A DNA stretch of 64,000 bases from Anaerolineae bacterium (GCA_019637555.1 JAHBVK010000011.1:1-64000), one strand, 5' to 3'. Positions 36,866-46,835 are shown, numbered from the stretch's first letter. The notes: generated by a model from the letters alone, not told the origin. Translations and numbers: made by a program.

Positions 36866-38356
36866 ATGCGTGTTCAACTCGACCACATTGTCAAAATATT
36901 CGGCGTGCTGCGTGCCAACGACGACATCTCCATGACCTTAGAGGAAGGCAAAATCTATGCCATTCTCGGAGAAAATGGCGCGGGCAAATCCACTCTGATG
37001 AAAATCCTTTCCGGCTACCAGCCCGCCACTTCCGGCAACATTATTCTGGATGGTCAGCGCAGCGCCTTCAGCAGCCCCGCCGATGCGTTGCGACGTGGCA
37101 TCGGAATGCTGCATCAAGACCCCTTAGACGTGGCGGTGATGACGGTGCTGGATAACTTCATCCTCGGCAGACCGGCAGCGATGATCCCCGATAGGCGCAG
37201 CGCCAGACATGATCTGGTAGAAACCTGCAAACGGCTCGGCTTCAACCTCAATCCCGATACGCATATCGATCAGTTGACTATCGGTGAACGCCAACAGTTA
37301 GAGATCGCCCGTCTGATTAGTCTGGGCGCAAAGGTGTTGATCCTCGACGAGCCGACGACGGGTATTTCTACCGAGCAGAAAGAGGCGCTGTTCAATTCGT
37401 TGAAGCGGCTGGCATCAGAAGAAAAACTGACCGTAATCCTCGTCTCCCACAAGCTGGAAGATGTCAAGGCGTTGTGCGACGCGGTGATCGTGCTGCGCTC
37501 CGGCAAAGTGGTCGGCGAGCGCGCCATGCCTTGCGATGTCGCTGAACTGGTGGCGCTAATGTTCGGGCAAGAGATCGAACGTTCTCCCCGCGATCTGGCG
37601 ATCCGTGAACGCTTGGTCTTGCAGGTGCGTGGACTCGGTTTGCAGGCGCGTCGTGTTGCCGTACACGATGTCGATCTGGATGTCCGCGCAGGCGAAGTGA
37701 TCGGCTTGGCGGGATTGGACGGCAGTGGACAGGAAGCTTTCCTCCGTGCGCTGGCGGGCTTGCAACCGATCAACGCCGGATCACTCACGCTGACCAACGC
37801 CAAAGCAGAGAGCTTACGTCTGGACAAGCTCGATTATCATGCGCGGGTACAGCGAGGCATCTGCTTTGCACCAGCGGGACGCTTAGAGGAAGGCTTGGTG
37901 CAAGGCTTGACGGTAGCGGAACACTTCGCGCTGACCATGCCCGCCGCCAACGCTGGCAGCGCGTGGATCGATTGGTCGCGCGTTAACCAGCATGCCGACG
38001 CACAGATCGCCCATTACTACATTCGTGGACGCGCCGATAGCAATATCGAGACGCTTTCTGGCGGCAACCAGCAGCGCACTTTGATCGCCTTACTGCCCGA
38101 GGATCTAAAACTGCTCTTGCTTGAGGACCCTACACGCGGCTTGGATGTGGAAAGCGTGCGTTGGGTGTGGAGCCAACTGCTGGATCGGCGGCAGCACGGC
38201 GCGGCGATTCTGTTCACCTCTCCCGATCTCGATGAAATCATCGAATACAGTGACCGCGTGCTGGTATTTTATGGCGGCGAAGTCAGTACGGTGGACGATC
38301 CCGCCAACATCAGCGTAACACAGCTTGGCAGCCTGATCGGGGGAAAACGCGCATGA
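36866..38356 (+). CDS. BMP-type (nucleoside/simple sugar) ABC transporter ATPase, two domains
   Basis: 496 residues with two fused ATPase domains. The first has GENGAGKST (35-43) and LILDEPT. The second has a degenerate Walker A (GLDGSGQE), usual in this family, and the signature LSGGNQQR. It belongs to the YufO/RbsA-like group working with two permeases (38353 and 41429) and a BMP lipoprotein, which is absent here. Its stop overlaps the first permease gene by 4 nt. Likely substrates are nucleosides. Confidence 0.92.
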   Translation: MRVQLDHIVKIFGVLRANDDISMTLEEGKIYAILGENGAGKSTLMKILSGYQPATSGNIILDGQRSAFSSPADALRRGIGMLHQDPLDVAVMTVLDNFILGRPAAMIPDRRSARHDLVETCKRLGFNLNPDTHIDQLTIGERQQLEIARLISLGAKVLILDEPTTGISTEQKEALFNSLKRLASEEKLTVILVSHKLEDVKALCDAVIVLRSGKVVGERAMPCDVAELVALMFGQEIERSPRDLAIRERLVLQVRGLGLQARRVAVHDVDLDVRAGEVIGLAGLDGSGQEAFLRALAGLQPINAGSLTLTNAKAESLRLDKLDYHARVQRGICFAPAGRLEEGLVQGLTVAEHFALTMPAANAGSAWIDWSRVNQHADAQIAHYYIRGRADSNIETLSGGNQQRTLIALLPEDLKLLLLEDPTRGLDVESVRWVWSQLLDRRQHGAAILFTSPDLDEIIEYSDRVLVFYGGEVSTVDDPANISVTQLGSLIGGKRA

Positions 38357-39474
38357 CACAACGACTACCCAAACGAGAAACCATCTTGTTTCCGCCTGCG
38401 CAACCACCTGCTGCACCTCCTGCGAGGCGCTTCTTCAAGACGATGAGCGGCGCGATCGTGATCCTGCTGGCGCTGCTGACGGTATTGGTGATCCTTGCGA
38501 TTGTGTTGCTGACACTGGGTAAAGATCCAGCCGCCGCGCTCACCCGTTTCATCACTGGCGCATTGGGAACCGAGAATGCCCGCGCCGATGTGGTCATGGC
38601 AGCACTACCGCTGCTGTTATGCGCTAGTGGACTGCTGGTCACCTTCACCGCCGGATTGTGGAACATCGGCATCGAGGGACAGATCATCATGGGATCGATC
38701 TTCTGCACCTCGCTGGCAAGGGTTGTGCCCGCCGATGCCAATCCGCTGCTGGTGATCCCCGCTGAGTTGGCGCTGGCGATGCTCGGCGGCGCGTTGTGGG
38801 CAGGTGTTTCCGCGCTGCTCAAGATTTACGGCAACGTTAACGAGATTTTCGGTGGCGTGGCACTCAATTTCATCGCCAGCAATATCGCCTTATTCCTGCT
38901 CAATGGTAGCTGGAAAGGCAGCACCTATCCGCAGACCGCACCCTTTGAAGCTGCCGCGATGCTGCCGCGTGCTGGTACTCTGCGCTTGAGCATCTTGGCA
39001 ATTGTCGTCGCCGTGACCGCCTTCGTGATCGTCTTTGCGCTGCTGCGGGGCACACGCTGGGGTTTGCAACTCAAAGCGATGGGCAAGAGCGAGAAATCGG
39101 CATTTTTGCTGGGCGTCCGCACGCGGCGCAACCTGATCCAGGCGATGCTGTTGTGTGGTGCCTTAGCCGGACTTGCCGGATCGATCCAGATATTGTTCAG
39201 CTATGGCTTGCTCAAACCCGGCACTTCCGGCGGTACAGGCTTCACCGCGGTGCTGCTGGTACTGCTGACCAACGTACAGCCAAGCCTCGTCCCACTGGTG
39301 ACGGCATTCTTCGCGCTGGTACCCGTCGGCAATCTGAAGCTGGCAAGCGATCTCAATGAGGCAGTGCGCGTCGATACGTCGTTGGGCAGTACCTTTCAGA
39401 GTGCGCTGGTGCTGGCGGTACTGCTGTTCAGCGGCGCACGGACGAGATGGCAGCAAAGGAAACGCAAAGCGTAG
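38353..39474 (+). CDS. BMP-type ABC transporter permease 1
   Basis: 373 residues and about ten hydrophobic segments, with the family's GLWNIGIEGQIIMGS loop, the cytoplasmic coupling helix in LKAMGKSEKSAFLLGV and GSIQILF. It corresponds to YufP/NupP of nucleoside importers. It starts in overlap with the ATPase gene. In other genomes the second permease follows directly; here a 634-residue secreted protein gene intervenes. Confidence 0.92.
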   Translation: MTQRLPKRETILFPPAQPPAAPPARRFFKTMSGAIVILLALLTVLVILAIVLLTLGKDPAAALTRFITGALGTENARADVVMAALPLLLCASGLLVTFTAGLWNIGIEGQIIMGSIFCTSLARVVPADANPLLVIPAELALAMLGGALWAGVSALLKIYGNVNEIFGGVALNFIASNIALFLLNGSWKGSTYPQTAPFEAAAMLPRAGTLRLSILAIVVAVTAFVIVFALLRGTRWGLQLKAMGKSEKSAFLLGVRTRRNLIQAMLLCGALAGLAGSIQILFSYGLLKPGTSGGTGFTAVLLVLLTNVQPSLVPLVTAFFALVPVGNLKLASDLNEAVRVDTSLGSTFQSALVLAVLLFSGARTRWQQRKRKA

Positions 39475-39505
39475 AAAGTTAGCAAGGAATTGTTGGGAGA
39501 GCAGC

Positions 39506-41410
39506 ATGAGATCGAATAAGCGGATGCCGCTAATATTGAGTCTTTTGTTCACGCTGCTGATAACTAGGGTGCACTCCCCTTACCCTGTACTTGCTCAGGT
39601 AGGTGCTGAATGTCTGAATATTGCCTCAGGGCAGCTAGATAGATATACCTCGTATCCAACTCCACGTTGGTGGCAGTTGTATGATCCACGAACCCAGCAG
39701 TTAACCCCTGATCATCGCGTTAATCAGGGCATTCCCCTAGTGTCACCTGATGGGCAATATGCGATTTATTCAGAGCTATTCCCTCACGATCTCACTGGTG
39801 ATATTAGTAGCGTTGAATATATTGTGCTGCGGATACTGCGACAGTCAGATGGTCAGGTAATTTTTGAGCATAAGTCTCAAGGGTTACCGCCCGGAATTGG
39901 ATGGTCACCAGATAGTCGCTGGGTAGCGATCAGCGGTTTGACCGATGGGATGCAGGTAACTCTCATCGAACTTCTTACGGGAAACACTGTTAAGCTTGAA
40001 GACAAACTTGCGTCTTCGTGGTCGCCCGATAGCAAATATCTGCTGATGTTCAGTGTCAATAATGATGGACAGATGCAATCTATACTCTACTTGTGGTCGG
40101 TAGAACAGCGAGCGACACTCGAAGTCGCCAGTCAAGTAAGGCTAGCGCGTTGGGATCCTACAGGCACGTATTTAGCCTTTGCAGGAACGAATACTGCTGC
40201 TCAACCCTATCTGGGTATTTATACAGCCGCAACTAGCGACTTGAAATTTTATCCGAGACCGGGCGTTCAGACGCAGATGCATTGGTCGCCGAGTGGACGT
40301 TACCTTGTCCTCGATGGACGGATTTTCGATCCAACCAAAGGTGAGATTGTCAATTTTGGTGGCGCGGCGGGGATGGGTACGCAAGCAGAGGCGGTTTATT
40401 TCTCTCCTGACGAAAGTCTCGTTCTTTATTCAACGTGGGCGGCGTCTACCGTCTGGCGGGCAGATTTACAAACAGGAGAGGTCACCCTGCTGTTGAATCG
40501 CATTAACGCCTATGATGATCGTGGCTTGTTGTGGATAAGTGTTAATGAGGATCGAACCGTCAGCATCGAAACGCCCAATGGCGACGGCTGGACAATACTC
40601 GTCGATAATATCAAGCCTGTACTTGATGCCGCATTTGCAGCAACAGCTACAGCGTTTGCGGCAACAGCAACGGCTTCCCCCGAAGCGACTGCTGCAGCGG
40701 CGACGGCGACAGCAAGAGTTGACGCCTTTACCTATGCAAATCCGTCAGTGATCCAGGATAGTCTTAGCTCTGCCTATGTTAGTCCCTACGTTTCTCCTAA
40801 TAGTCGTTCTGTCGTCGTGATATGGGCAGAACCGATAACAGTTGGTCAACTGCGTTGGCACATGCATCTGGCGTCGGCAGATGATCATTTTCAGCATGTT
40901 CATAAACTTACGCTTTACGACTCGATTGATTTGGCGACTTTGCCCTTGCCGCGTTGGTTCGCACAGGGTGATTTTGTATTGCTCATTCATCCACAAGCGG
41001 ATGGTCATGATGCTCGGATCATCAACCTGCAAACTGGAGAAATCGCCGTTAGCTACGAGAATCTGACTCTAGCGACCGTTCTGGGCATCAACTCCGAACA
41101 AGATGGTGCTGCGTTATGGTGGCAGGATAATACTGGAGCTACAGCCATTGATGTATACGATAATGCGGGTGTGCGCATTATTCAGCTAGATACCTCTTCG
41201 ATTGCTGCAAACATCACGTGGAATACAACTGGCATCCTTGTCCGCTCACCGCAAGGTCAACTTGCTGTCTACTGGAACGGCTTGATCGGCATGCCGAATT
41301 CAAGTTGGGCAGTCCAATTATTCGACACGTCTGGTCACCCAACACAAGTACTATCGCGTCCAGATGCGGAACTCTATCCTCGGGCTATTCACTGGATATC
41401 TTGTCCCTAA
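39506..41410 (+). CDS. Secreted beta-propeller (PD40/WD40-like) protein inserted in the ABC operon
   Basis: 634 residues from the ATG at 39506 (GGGAGA 5 nt upstream). A signal peptide ends near LAQVG. The rest shows repeated WSPDSRW, SWSPDSKYLL, WDPTGTYLAF, WSPSGRYLVL and FSPDESLVLYS units, that is, TolB/PD40-type propeller blades, with an Ala/Thr-rich linker (about 370-400) between two halves. The base composition is less GC-rich than that of the flanking permease genes. It interrupts the two permeases, 31 nt after the first and 18 nt before the second, and is co-oriented. No transport role is evident. Confidence 0.82.
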   Translation: MRSNKRMPLILSLLFTLLITRVHSPYPVLAQVGAECLNIASGQLDRYTSYPTPRWWQLYDPRTQQLTPDHRVNQGIPLVSPDGQYAIYSELFPHDLTGDISSVEYIVLRILRQSDGQVIFEHKSQGLPPGIGWSPDSRWVAISGLTDGMQVTLIELLTGNTVKLEDKLASSWSPDSKYLLMFSVNNDGQMQSILYLWSVEQRATLEVASQVRLARWDPTGTYLAFAGTNTAAQPYLGIYTAATSDLKFYPRPGVQTQMHWSPSGRYLVLDGRIFDPTKGEIVNFGGAAGMGTQAEAVYFSPDESLVLYSTWAASTVWRADLQTGEVTLLLNRINAYDDRGLLWISVNEDRTVSIETPNGDGWTILVDNIKPVLDAAFAATATAFAATATASPEATAAAATATARVDAFTYANPSVIQDSLSSAYVSPYVSPNSRSVVVIWAEPITVGQLRWHMHLASADDHFQHVHKLTLYDSIDLATLPLPRWFAQGDFVLLIHPQADGHDARIINLQTGEIAVSYENLTLATVLGINSEQDGAALWWQDNTGATAIDVYDNAGVRIIQLDTSSIAANITWNTTGILVRSPQGQLAVYWNGLIGMPNSSWAVQLFDTSGHPTQVLSRPDAELYPRAIHWISCP

Positions 41411-41428
41411 TTCAGGAGCTATCACTCA

Positions 41429-42403
41429 ATGGATGAAGTCCTAGTCAACCAGATCGCCGGAATCGTCCGCAGTGGCGCACCGCTGATCATCGCTGCCATC
41501 GGGGAAATCTTCACCGAGCGCGCCGGTGTCGTTAACCTCTCGCTCAACGGATCGCTGCTGCTCTCCGCGCTGGCGGGTTTCGTGGTCGGTGTCAGCACGC
41601 AGAGCGTCGCAGTAGGCATGGTCGCCGCCATGATCGTCGGCATGCTGGTGGCGCTGCTCGTTGCCTTTTCTAGCATAGCGCTGAAGCAGAGCCAAGTCGC
41701 TGTCGGATTCGTCCTAACACTACTGTGCCGCGATCTGGCGATCTTCTTGGGCGAAACGTGGCGCAACACCAGAGGGCTTACCGCGCCGCACCTGACCATC
41801 CCCATCCTTGGCGATATCCCCGTGATCGGTCAAATCTTGTTTCAACAGGATGTTTTTACTTACCTCAGTTATTTCGTCGTGATCGTCGCTACGATCTGGA
41901 TTTTCCGCACGCGGGCGGGGTTAGCATTGCGCAGCATCGGCGAACGTCCTGAGACGGCGTTCGCACGCGGCTTTCGCGTCAACCGGATGCGCTATTTGTA
42001 CACAGCGGTCGGCGGTGCATTAGTGGGCTTGGCAGGTGCGGCATATACGCTCAACATCAATTCGACGTGGGCGGAGTCGGGTATCGACGGTCAGGGCTGG
42101 ATCGCACTGGCAATCGTGATTTTCGGCGGTTGGGTTCCCGTACGGGCGATGTTTGGTGTTTATCTGGTGGCAGCGCTGCGTGCCTTCGTCAATAGCCAGC
42201 AGTCGAATCCCGATATGTCCTCATCGGCGCTGCAACTGCTGCTGGCGCTGCCGTGGGCGCTAATGCTGCTGGTCCTCGTCGTCGTCAGCAATCGCTATCT
42301 TGAGCGTTTGCTACCTGCCATGCCCAGACAGATACAGCCCGTGATCCGCAGCTTGCTGCGTGCCAGACCGCCTGCTGCCTTGGGCACACGCTTTGAGGAC
42401 TAG
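41429..42403 (+). CDS. BMP-type ABC transporter permease 2
   Basis: 324 residues, with about nine membrane segments and the YufQ/NupQ-type N-terminus (PLIIAAIGEIFTERAGVVNLSLNGSLLL) and SIGERPETAFARGFRVNRMRY coupling loop. It closes the transporter operon; the terminator at 42465-42494 follows. The partner ATPase and first permease are at 36866 and 38353. Confidence 0.92.
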   Translation: MDEVLVNQIAGIVRSGAPLIIAAIGEIFTERAGVVNLSLNGSLLLSALAGFVVGVSTQSVAVGMVAAMIVGMLVALLVAFSSIALKQSQVAVGFVLTLLCRDLAIFLGETWRNTRGLTAPHLTIPILGDIPVIGQILFQQDVFTYLSYFVVIVATIWIFRTRAGLALRSIGERPETAFARGFRVNRMRYLYTAVGGALVGLAGAAYTLNINSTWAESGIDGQGWIALAIVIFGGWVPVRAMFGVYLVAALRAFVNSQQSNPDMSSSALQLLLALPWALMLLVLVVVSNRYLERLLPAMPRQIQPVIRSLLRARPPAALGTRFED

Positions 42404-42464
42404 CGCGACAAACTACCGCGCAACTTGTTGCTGAAACAATGCGGTGAAAAGCAACAGGATGTTC

Positions 42465-42494
42465 AGGTGAGGGCGACTGCACCCTCACCTTTTT
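42465..42494 (+). terminator. Terminator of the ABC operon
   Basis: AGGTGAGGG (42465-42473) and CCCTCACCT (42482-42490) form a 9-bp stem with an 8-nt loop, ending in TTTTT. Confidence 0.88.
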
Positions 42495-42575
42495 GATGCA
42501 TAACCGAGATTGCTGATTAATCCGTGATCTCCAGTGGGGGCGATGACCGGAAGTCAGGAGTAAACCAGAAAATAC

Positions 42576-43163
42576 CTAAAGCGGATGGGTGAAGATTTGC
42601 AGATCAGAAGTTGACGGATAGTAGCCCGGCAAATTGATCGTGAAACCATGCGGTCCGTAGATTCGGATAGTCCCTTCGACACGCGCCCAGCGACGTGTAC
42701 CCGCACCGACAGCCTCTTTTGTCCCGGTCGCCCACCAATAAACATGGAATTCTACCTTGACCATCTGACCGGAGTTGCGATCCAGCAGCGATACAGTGCG
42801 ATCAATGCCTGCCCAGCCTAAGTCTTTGCTGACCGACATCAGATCTTGGTCACCTTCAAAACCAAATATATCCTCGGCGATCAGGACTCCTCCGGATGCT
42901 CCACCCGGACCAAGCAGATGCAAGCGTAAACCAGCGTGTGATACAGGCGGCGATCCCGTAGTCTTGGTTGTATCTTTAAATGCCCAGAAGTCGATATACT
43001 GCTGATCTCCGCCATAAGGGTAAGCCCCTTGCCAACCCCATAGATGAGCACCTTCACGGGTTACCGTAGTTTGAGCAAGAGTGGTACTGCCAGAGAAAGG
43101 AGCGAGGAGTAAAACGACGGCAACAAATACAACAAACAGCTGCGTTGATTTAGTAGATGACAT
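42576..43163 (-). CDS. Secreted hypothetical protein (195 residues)
   Basis: From the ATG at 43163 (GAGGT upstream) the protein has a signal peptide ending near LAQT and a mature part rich in Gly, Trp and Tyr that looks beta-sheeted (HLWGWQGAYPYGGDQQYIDFWAF). I recognise no family. It is monocistronic, and converges with the ABC operon. Confidence 0.7.
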   Translation of the reverse strand: MSSTKSTQLFVVFVAVVLLLAPFSGSTTLAQTTVTREGAHLWGWQGAYPYGGDQQYIDFWAFKDTTKTTGSPPVSHAGLRLHLLGPGGASGGVLIAEDIFGFEGDQDLMSVSKDLGWAGIDRTVSLLDRNSGQMVKVEFHVYWWATGTKEAVGAGTRRWARVEGTIRIYGPHGFTINLPGYYPSTSDLQIFTHPL

Positions 43164-43336
43164 ACTGCACCTCTGTGACAAAACTGTCAGGGAATGACAG
43201 TCCGATCAGCAGACATGCCCCCGATGTCCTGCTACAGTTTATTTTACACCCATATACTATTTAGAGATGCCTGCTATCAGTTTTGAGTGATACAGCCCGT
43301 AGCCAATCACAGAATCGTAGTTCAGTATGCGCCAGC

Positions 43337-43939
43337 TTACTGTGTGATTGGTTGGCGACCGAGCAGCAAGCCACGCAGCAGAATGCTCGTTCCCGCGCTG
43401 ATCAATACGATGCCGACCAGTGTGCTGCCGACAGGCAAAATGCTCTGTGTGCCCAGCAGCAGACTGATGCCCACACCGATCACCGCCGCACTAGATAACA
43501 TGCCGCGACCGCTGCGCTGCACCAACGCACCGAACAGCCACACCACGCCGGGGATCAGCAGTGCGAGGGGCCACCATAGTAGCACCTCAGCGGGCAGCAC
43601 ATTCTGAGCGTTCAGCAGCAGTGCCAGCGCTACCACAATCACGATCAATAAGCTGAACAGGACACCCCAACGCACACGAGTCTCTGTACGAGATCGCGGC
43701 TTGACCGCGCGGCGACGCGGCATTTCTTCGGGTGAAGAGGTCGCGGGGACAATGTCAGCGGCGATGCTGTCTGGCTCCGGCTCAGCGGCAGCCTCCAACT
43801 CGATCTCCGGCATTTCTGAGGCAAGCTGAGGTTCGTCCACCGATTCATCGGCGGCATTCGCATTGAGCGCGGCTTCTTCCCGCGCTTGCTTGGCTAATTG
43901 GCGGCGTTCGCGTCTGCTCTGGCGTCGCAGAATGGACAT
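43337..43939 (-). CDS. Membrane protein with acidic disordered N-terminus
   Basis: 200 residues. A very basic start (RRQSRRERRQ) is followed by a Glu/Ala/Pro-rich stretch to about residue 85 and about four hydrophobic helices. The helical part (WWPLALLIPGVVWLFG ... GIVLISAGTSILLRG) resembles DUF5668/LiaF-type membrane domains. The N-terminus is probably cytoplasmic. Function unknown. Confidence 0.7.
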   Translation of the reverse strand: MSILRRQSRRERRQLAKQAREEAALNANAADESVDEPQLASEMPEIELEAAAEPEPDSIAADIVPATSSPEEMPRRRAVKPRSRTETRVRWGVLFSLLIVIVVALALLLNAQNVLPAEVLLWWPLALLIPGVVWLFGALVQRSGRGMLSSAAVIGVGISLLLGTQSILPVGSTLVGIVLISAGTSILLRGLLLGRQPITQ

Positions 43940-43991
43940 AAGCGGCGTCCCTATAATCAGTAGCTGATAACAACTGCACGGACAAACAAAA

Positions 43992-44024
43992 AGGGTGTGC
44001 TAACCGTTTTCGGTAACACACCCT
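43992..44024 (-). terminator. Terminator after the cupin gene
   Basis: AGGGTGTG (43992-43999) and CACACCCT (44017-44024), extended inward by TAACCG/CGGTAA, form a long hairpin. On the minus strand it is followed by TTTTTGTTTG, placing it at the end of the cupin gene. Confidence 0.85.
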
Positions 44025-44085
44025 CCCATAATACCCAATTATTGCGCTTCGTGATCGCCTTACCAGATCGGCGCGTCAAGATCGA

Positions 44086-44490
44086 TCAGCGCAGCGTCTT
44101 CACTTCTTGTGTAGTCATTCGACCAGCAGCGCTGCTGCCGCGAACAGCGGCTTCCAGACAACGCGCTCCATTCGGTCCAACGGTGATGCCGTGCCGGATG
44201 CCGCGCGGCAGTTCCAAACGATCACCGGGACGCAGGGCGATCTGCTGACCGAGATCAGGCAGATTTACCTCGATTACCCCCTCGACGCAATACAAGACTT
44301 TGGCGTAGTTATTGCTACGCACGCCATCGCGGGCATTTACCCCATAGGTGCACATATAGGGTCGCATTCCCTCCTCCTGCATCTTCTGAGAGATGCTCTG
44401 ATAGGTAGGGTGCTGGCTGCCGTGCCAACGCACGAGGTTCACCTCAGCCACAGTGACGGCGCTTTGATTGCTTCGAGCAAACGATGTCAT
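44086..44490 (-). CDS. Cupin-domain protein
   Basis: 134 residues with a single cupin barrel in the second half: YCVEGVIEVNLPD, then LRPGDRLELPRGIRHGITVG, carrying the Glu/His pattern of the second cupin motif. The N-terminal 45 residues include a YQSISQKMQEEGMRPYMCTYG segment also seen in small cupins of unknown function. Monocistronic, with a clear terminator. Confidence 0.8.
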   Translation of the reverse strand: MTSFARSNQSAVTVAEVNLVRWHGSQHPTYQSISQKMQEEGMRPYMCTYGVNARDGVRSNNYAKVLYCVEGVIEVNLPDLGQQIALRPGDRLELPRGIRHGITVGPNGARCLEAAVRGSSAAGRMTTQEVKTLR

Positions 44491-44662
44491 AAAGTTGAAC
44501 TCCGATGATGGACGATTAACACTCCGCGATACGCACCACGAACTGTCACCATATTGAGGCTGTTGCGCCCCAGTTTTGGAAAGGATATGTTGAGTGCGAG
44601 CAAGCTACCACTACTAGATCTATCGTGCCCGTCACTCACTAACGATACTTCATTGTACTGAC

Positions 44663-45232
44663 TTAACGCCCGCGCTTACGCTGTGCTGGCGGTGGCGGGT
44701 TTCCTCGCAACTGCTTCTCAAGTATCCAGCAAGGCTCGACTACATGCCGCGTCCGTCCTTCGTGATCGACGTAGTTCCAATGCCCGGAGTCCTCAGTGGT
44801 GACCTCAAACCCCAAGCGCTCATACAAACGCCGCGCACTCGGATTATCCTTCGCTGCCGCAATACTCATGCTGGTATAACCGTGTTCACTGAGTATGCGT
44901 TCGGCTTCTTGCAGCAGCGCAGTGCCGATCCCTTGCCCGCGAAAAGCATCCATTACCCGCAGCGAGTACAAATATGCCCGCCTGTTAGCGAATGAAAAGA
45001 TGTCTTCCGTGTTTGCCAACTGAACGAATACCTGCCCGATAGGGAAGTTATTCACATCAGCCAGCAGCATTAACCGCTTGCCCTGCATCTGTTCTTCGTA
45101 GGCGCGAGCGAACACGCGGCGAAAGTGCGTGTACTCCCCGTGCCATTCCAGCTTGGGCAGGTCATCTCGCCGTGCAGGGCGGAAGATAACCTTGAGTTGC
45201 AGCGTCATGACGCGCTGTTCGGTGGCGGTCAT
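44663..45232 (-). CDS. GNAT-family N-acetyltransferase
   Basis: 189 residues. Motif A, the acetyl-CoA pyrophosphate loop, is RVMDAFRGQGIGTALL near residues 92-107, followed by the NPSARRLYERLGF helix. The substrate is not evident. It starts 2 nt after the CCA-transferase gene in a three-gene operon (HIT, CCA, GNAT). The basic Pro-rich C-terminus is unusual. Confidence 0.92.
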   Translation of the reverse strand: MTATEQRVMTLQLKVIFRPARRDDLPKLEWHGEYTHFRRVFARAYEEQMQGKRLMLLADVNNFPIGQVFVQLANTEDIFSFANRRAYLYSLRVMDAFRGQGIGTALLQEAERILSEHGYTSMSIAAAKDNPSARRLYERLGFEVTTEDSGHWNYVDHEGRTRHVVEPCWILEKQLRGNPPPPAQRKRGR

Positions 45233-45234
45233 TT

Positions 45235-46509
45235 TTAGGCGTCCTCACCTGTGGCGTCATCCGCTGCCATCTGAGCGATCACACGCTGGACGAATTCTCG
45301 TTCCTGTTCCAGCGAACTGATCTGTCCATCTAAGCGGGCGGTGCGTAAGCCGCGAAGCAGTTTACCGAACAGCGGTCCGGGTGACAAGCCCCAATTTGTG
45401 AAATCTTTCCCAGACAAAAGCGGTGTAACGTAACGCCAAGTGGTAGCGTAAGCCGTCACTTTAGCACGTGTATCACCGCTTGCTAATACGCTGCCCGCGA
45501 CCAGCACTTCTGTCGGCAGATCGTTGAGCAGGGCATCGACTTCACTTGGCTTTTGTGCGCTGGCGACTTTATCCAGCAGCTTGGCAATCCGTTGTCCACC
45601 ATGCACCGCCAGCGTCGCCGTGCGATCCAACATCAAACGCCTTGCCATCTGCTCTGGATCGCGGGTGCGACTGCCTAAAAGCGCCCAACCGATATTTATG
45701 GCACTGTTAGTCTTAATGTGCCATGAATTTTGTGCATATTGCTGATCTGCTGCCAGTAAGCGGTAGCTGCGAAAGGCGTTATATAACGTCTCATCAAATA
45801 TTAATCCGGAATCGAGATAGGTTAACAGCCCTAAATCGTGAAGTCTGTGCAGCGATTTTTCTGGTTCGTCTTCACTAAAAATTAACTCAAACTCGTAACG
45901 CAGACGTTCACCACTGAGGCGCGAGACATAAGGCAGCGCGGGTGCAATCAGACTGAAAGTGTGTGGCTCGATGTGAAAGTTTAAGCGCTGCTCGAAGCGC
46001 ACTGCGCGGAACAACCGCGTGGGATCGTCAATGAAGCTGTGATCGTGCAGCACGCGGATGATCCCGCTGCGTAGATCCTCCTGACCGCCGTATAGATCGA
46101 TCAATTGGCGGGGTTCGTTGAGCCGCAGAGCCAATGCGTTAATGGTGAAATCACGGCGGTACAGATCGAGATCAATAGATGCTGGAGTGACGACGGGCAG
46201 CATAGCGGGTTCGGGGTATGTCTCGGTGCGTGCGGTGGCGAAGTCGATCTCCAGCTCCTGATACGACCATGTGGCGGTGCGAAAAGTCGGATGCATGGTC
46301 AGCGTCCCGCCATGCCGCGCTGCCAGTTCGCGTGTAAATTCGATGGCGTCGCCCTCGACGGCGAAATCAAAATCGACGGTAGAGCGTCTGAGCAGCAGAT
46401 CGCGGATTACGCCGCCGACGAGATAGACATCGAGGTGAATATCCATCGCCGTCTCGCACAGCATCGGCAGCAGACGGTCAAGTGTGGGAGCAGCAGAAAG
46501 ATCGATCAT
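45235..46509 (-). CDS. CCA tRNA nucleotidyltransferase / poly(A) polymerase family
   Basis: Class II nucleotidyltransferase of 424 residues. It has YLVGGVIRDLLL (residues 29-40), the catalytic D47 and D49 in DFDFAVEGDA, an RRDFTINALAL motif near 125 and RLFRAVRFEQRL. It adds or repairs the tRNA 3' CCA or adds A residues; the two roles cannot be told apart here. The ATG at 46509 overlaps the HIT gene stop by 4 nt. Confidence 0.92.
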   Translation of the reverse strand: MIDLSAAPTLDRLLPMLCETAMDIHLDVYLVGGVIRDLLLRRSTVDFDFAVEGDAIEFTRELAARHGGTLTMHPTFRTATWSYQELEIDFATARTETYPEPAMLPVVTPASIDLDLYRRDFTINALALRLNEPRQLIDLYGGQEDLRSGIIRVLHDHSFIDDPTRLFRAVRFEQRLNFHIEPHTFSLIAPALPYVSRLSGERLRYEFELIFSEDEPEKSLHRLHDLGLLTYLDSGLIFDETLYNAFRSYRLLAADQQYAQNSWHIKTNSAINIGWALLGSRTRDPEQMARRLMLDRTATLAVHGGQRIAKLLDKVASAQKPSEVDALLNDLPTEVLVAGSVLASGDTRAKVTAYATTWRYVTPLLSGKDFTNWGLSPGPLFGKLLRGLRTARLDGQISSLEQEREFVQRVIAQMAADDATGEDA

Positions 46510-46835
46510 CGCAGCGGTTCACCTGCGCCTATATGAAAGTGGAGATGCCCTGAGTCCTGATACTTACCCAGATTGGTGATCACCCGACAGCCGCCTTGAT
46601 CCGCTTGCACCTGCGCCGCTACCTGCCGCACGACGCGCAGCAGTTCCAGCAGCAGCGGTTCATCTTCGTTCGTCAGCGCCAGCAGTGAGGCGATGTGCCG
46701 CTTGGGGATCACCACGATGTGCAGTGGATAGTAGGGACGAGTATGATGAAATGCCAGAACGTTCGCCGTTTCCATCACAACGGAAACGGGAGTCCGCCCA
46801 CTCAGCACTTCCTCACAGTAAAAGTCGGAAGTCAT
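46506..46835 (-). CDS. HIT-family nucleotide hydrolase
   Basis: 109 residues. The histidine triad SGHLHFHIGAGEPLR lies at the C-terminus and the HIVVIPKRHI strand-loop near residue 40. Members hydrolyse AMP-NH2 or dinucleotide substrates. It is first in an operon with the CCA and GNAT genes, coupled to the former. Confidence 0.94.
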   Translation of the reverse strand: MTSDFYCEEVLSGRTPVSVVMETANVLAFHHTRPYYPLHIVVIPKRHIASLLALTNEDEPLLLELLRVVRQVAAQVQADQGGCRVITNLGKYQDSGHLHFHIGAGEPLR

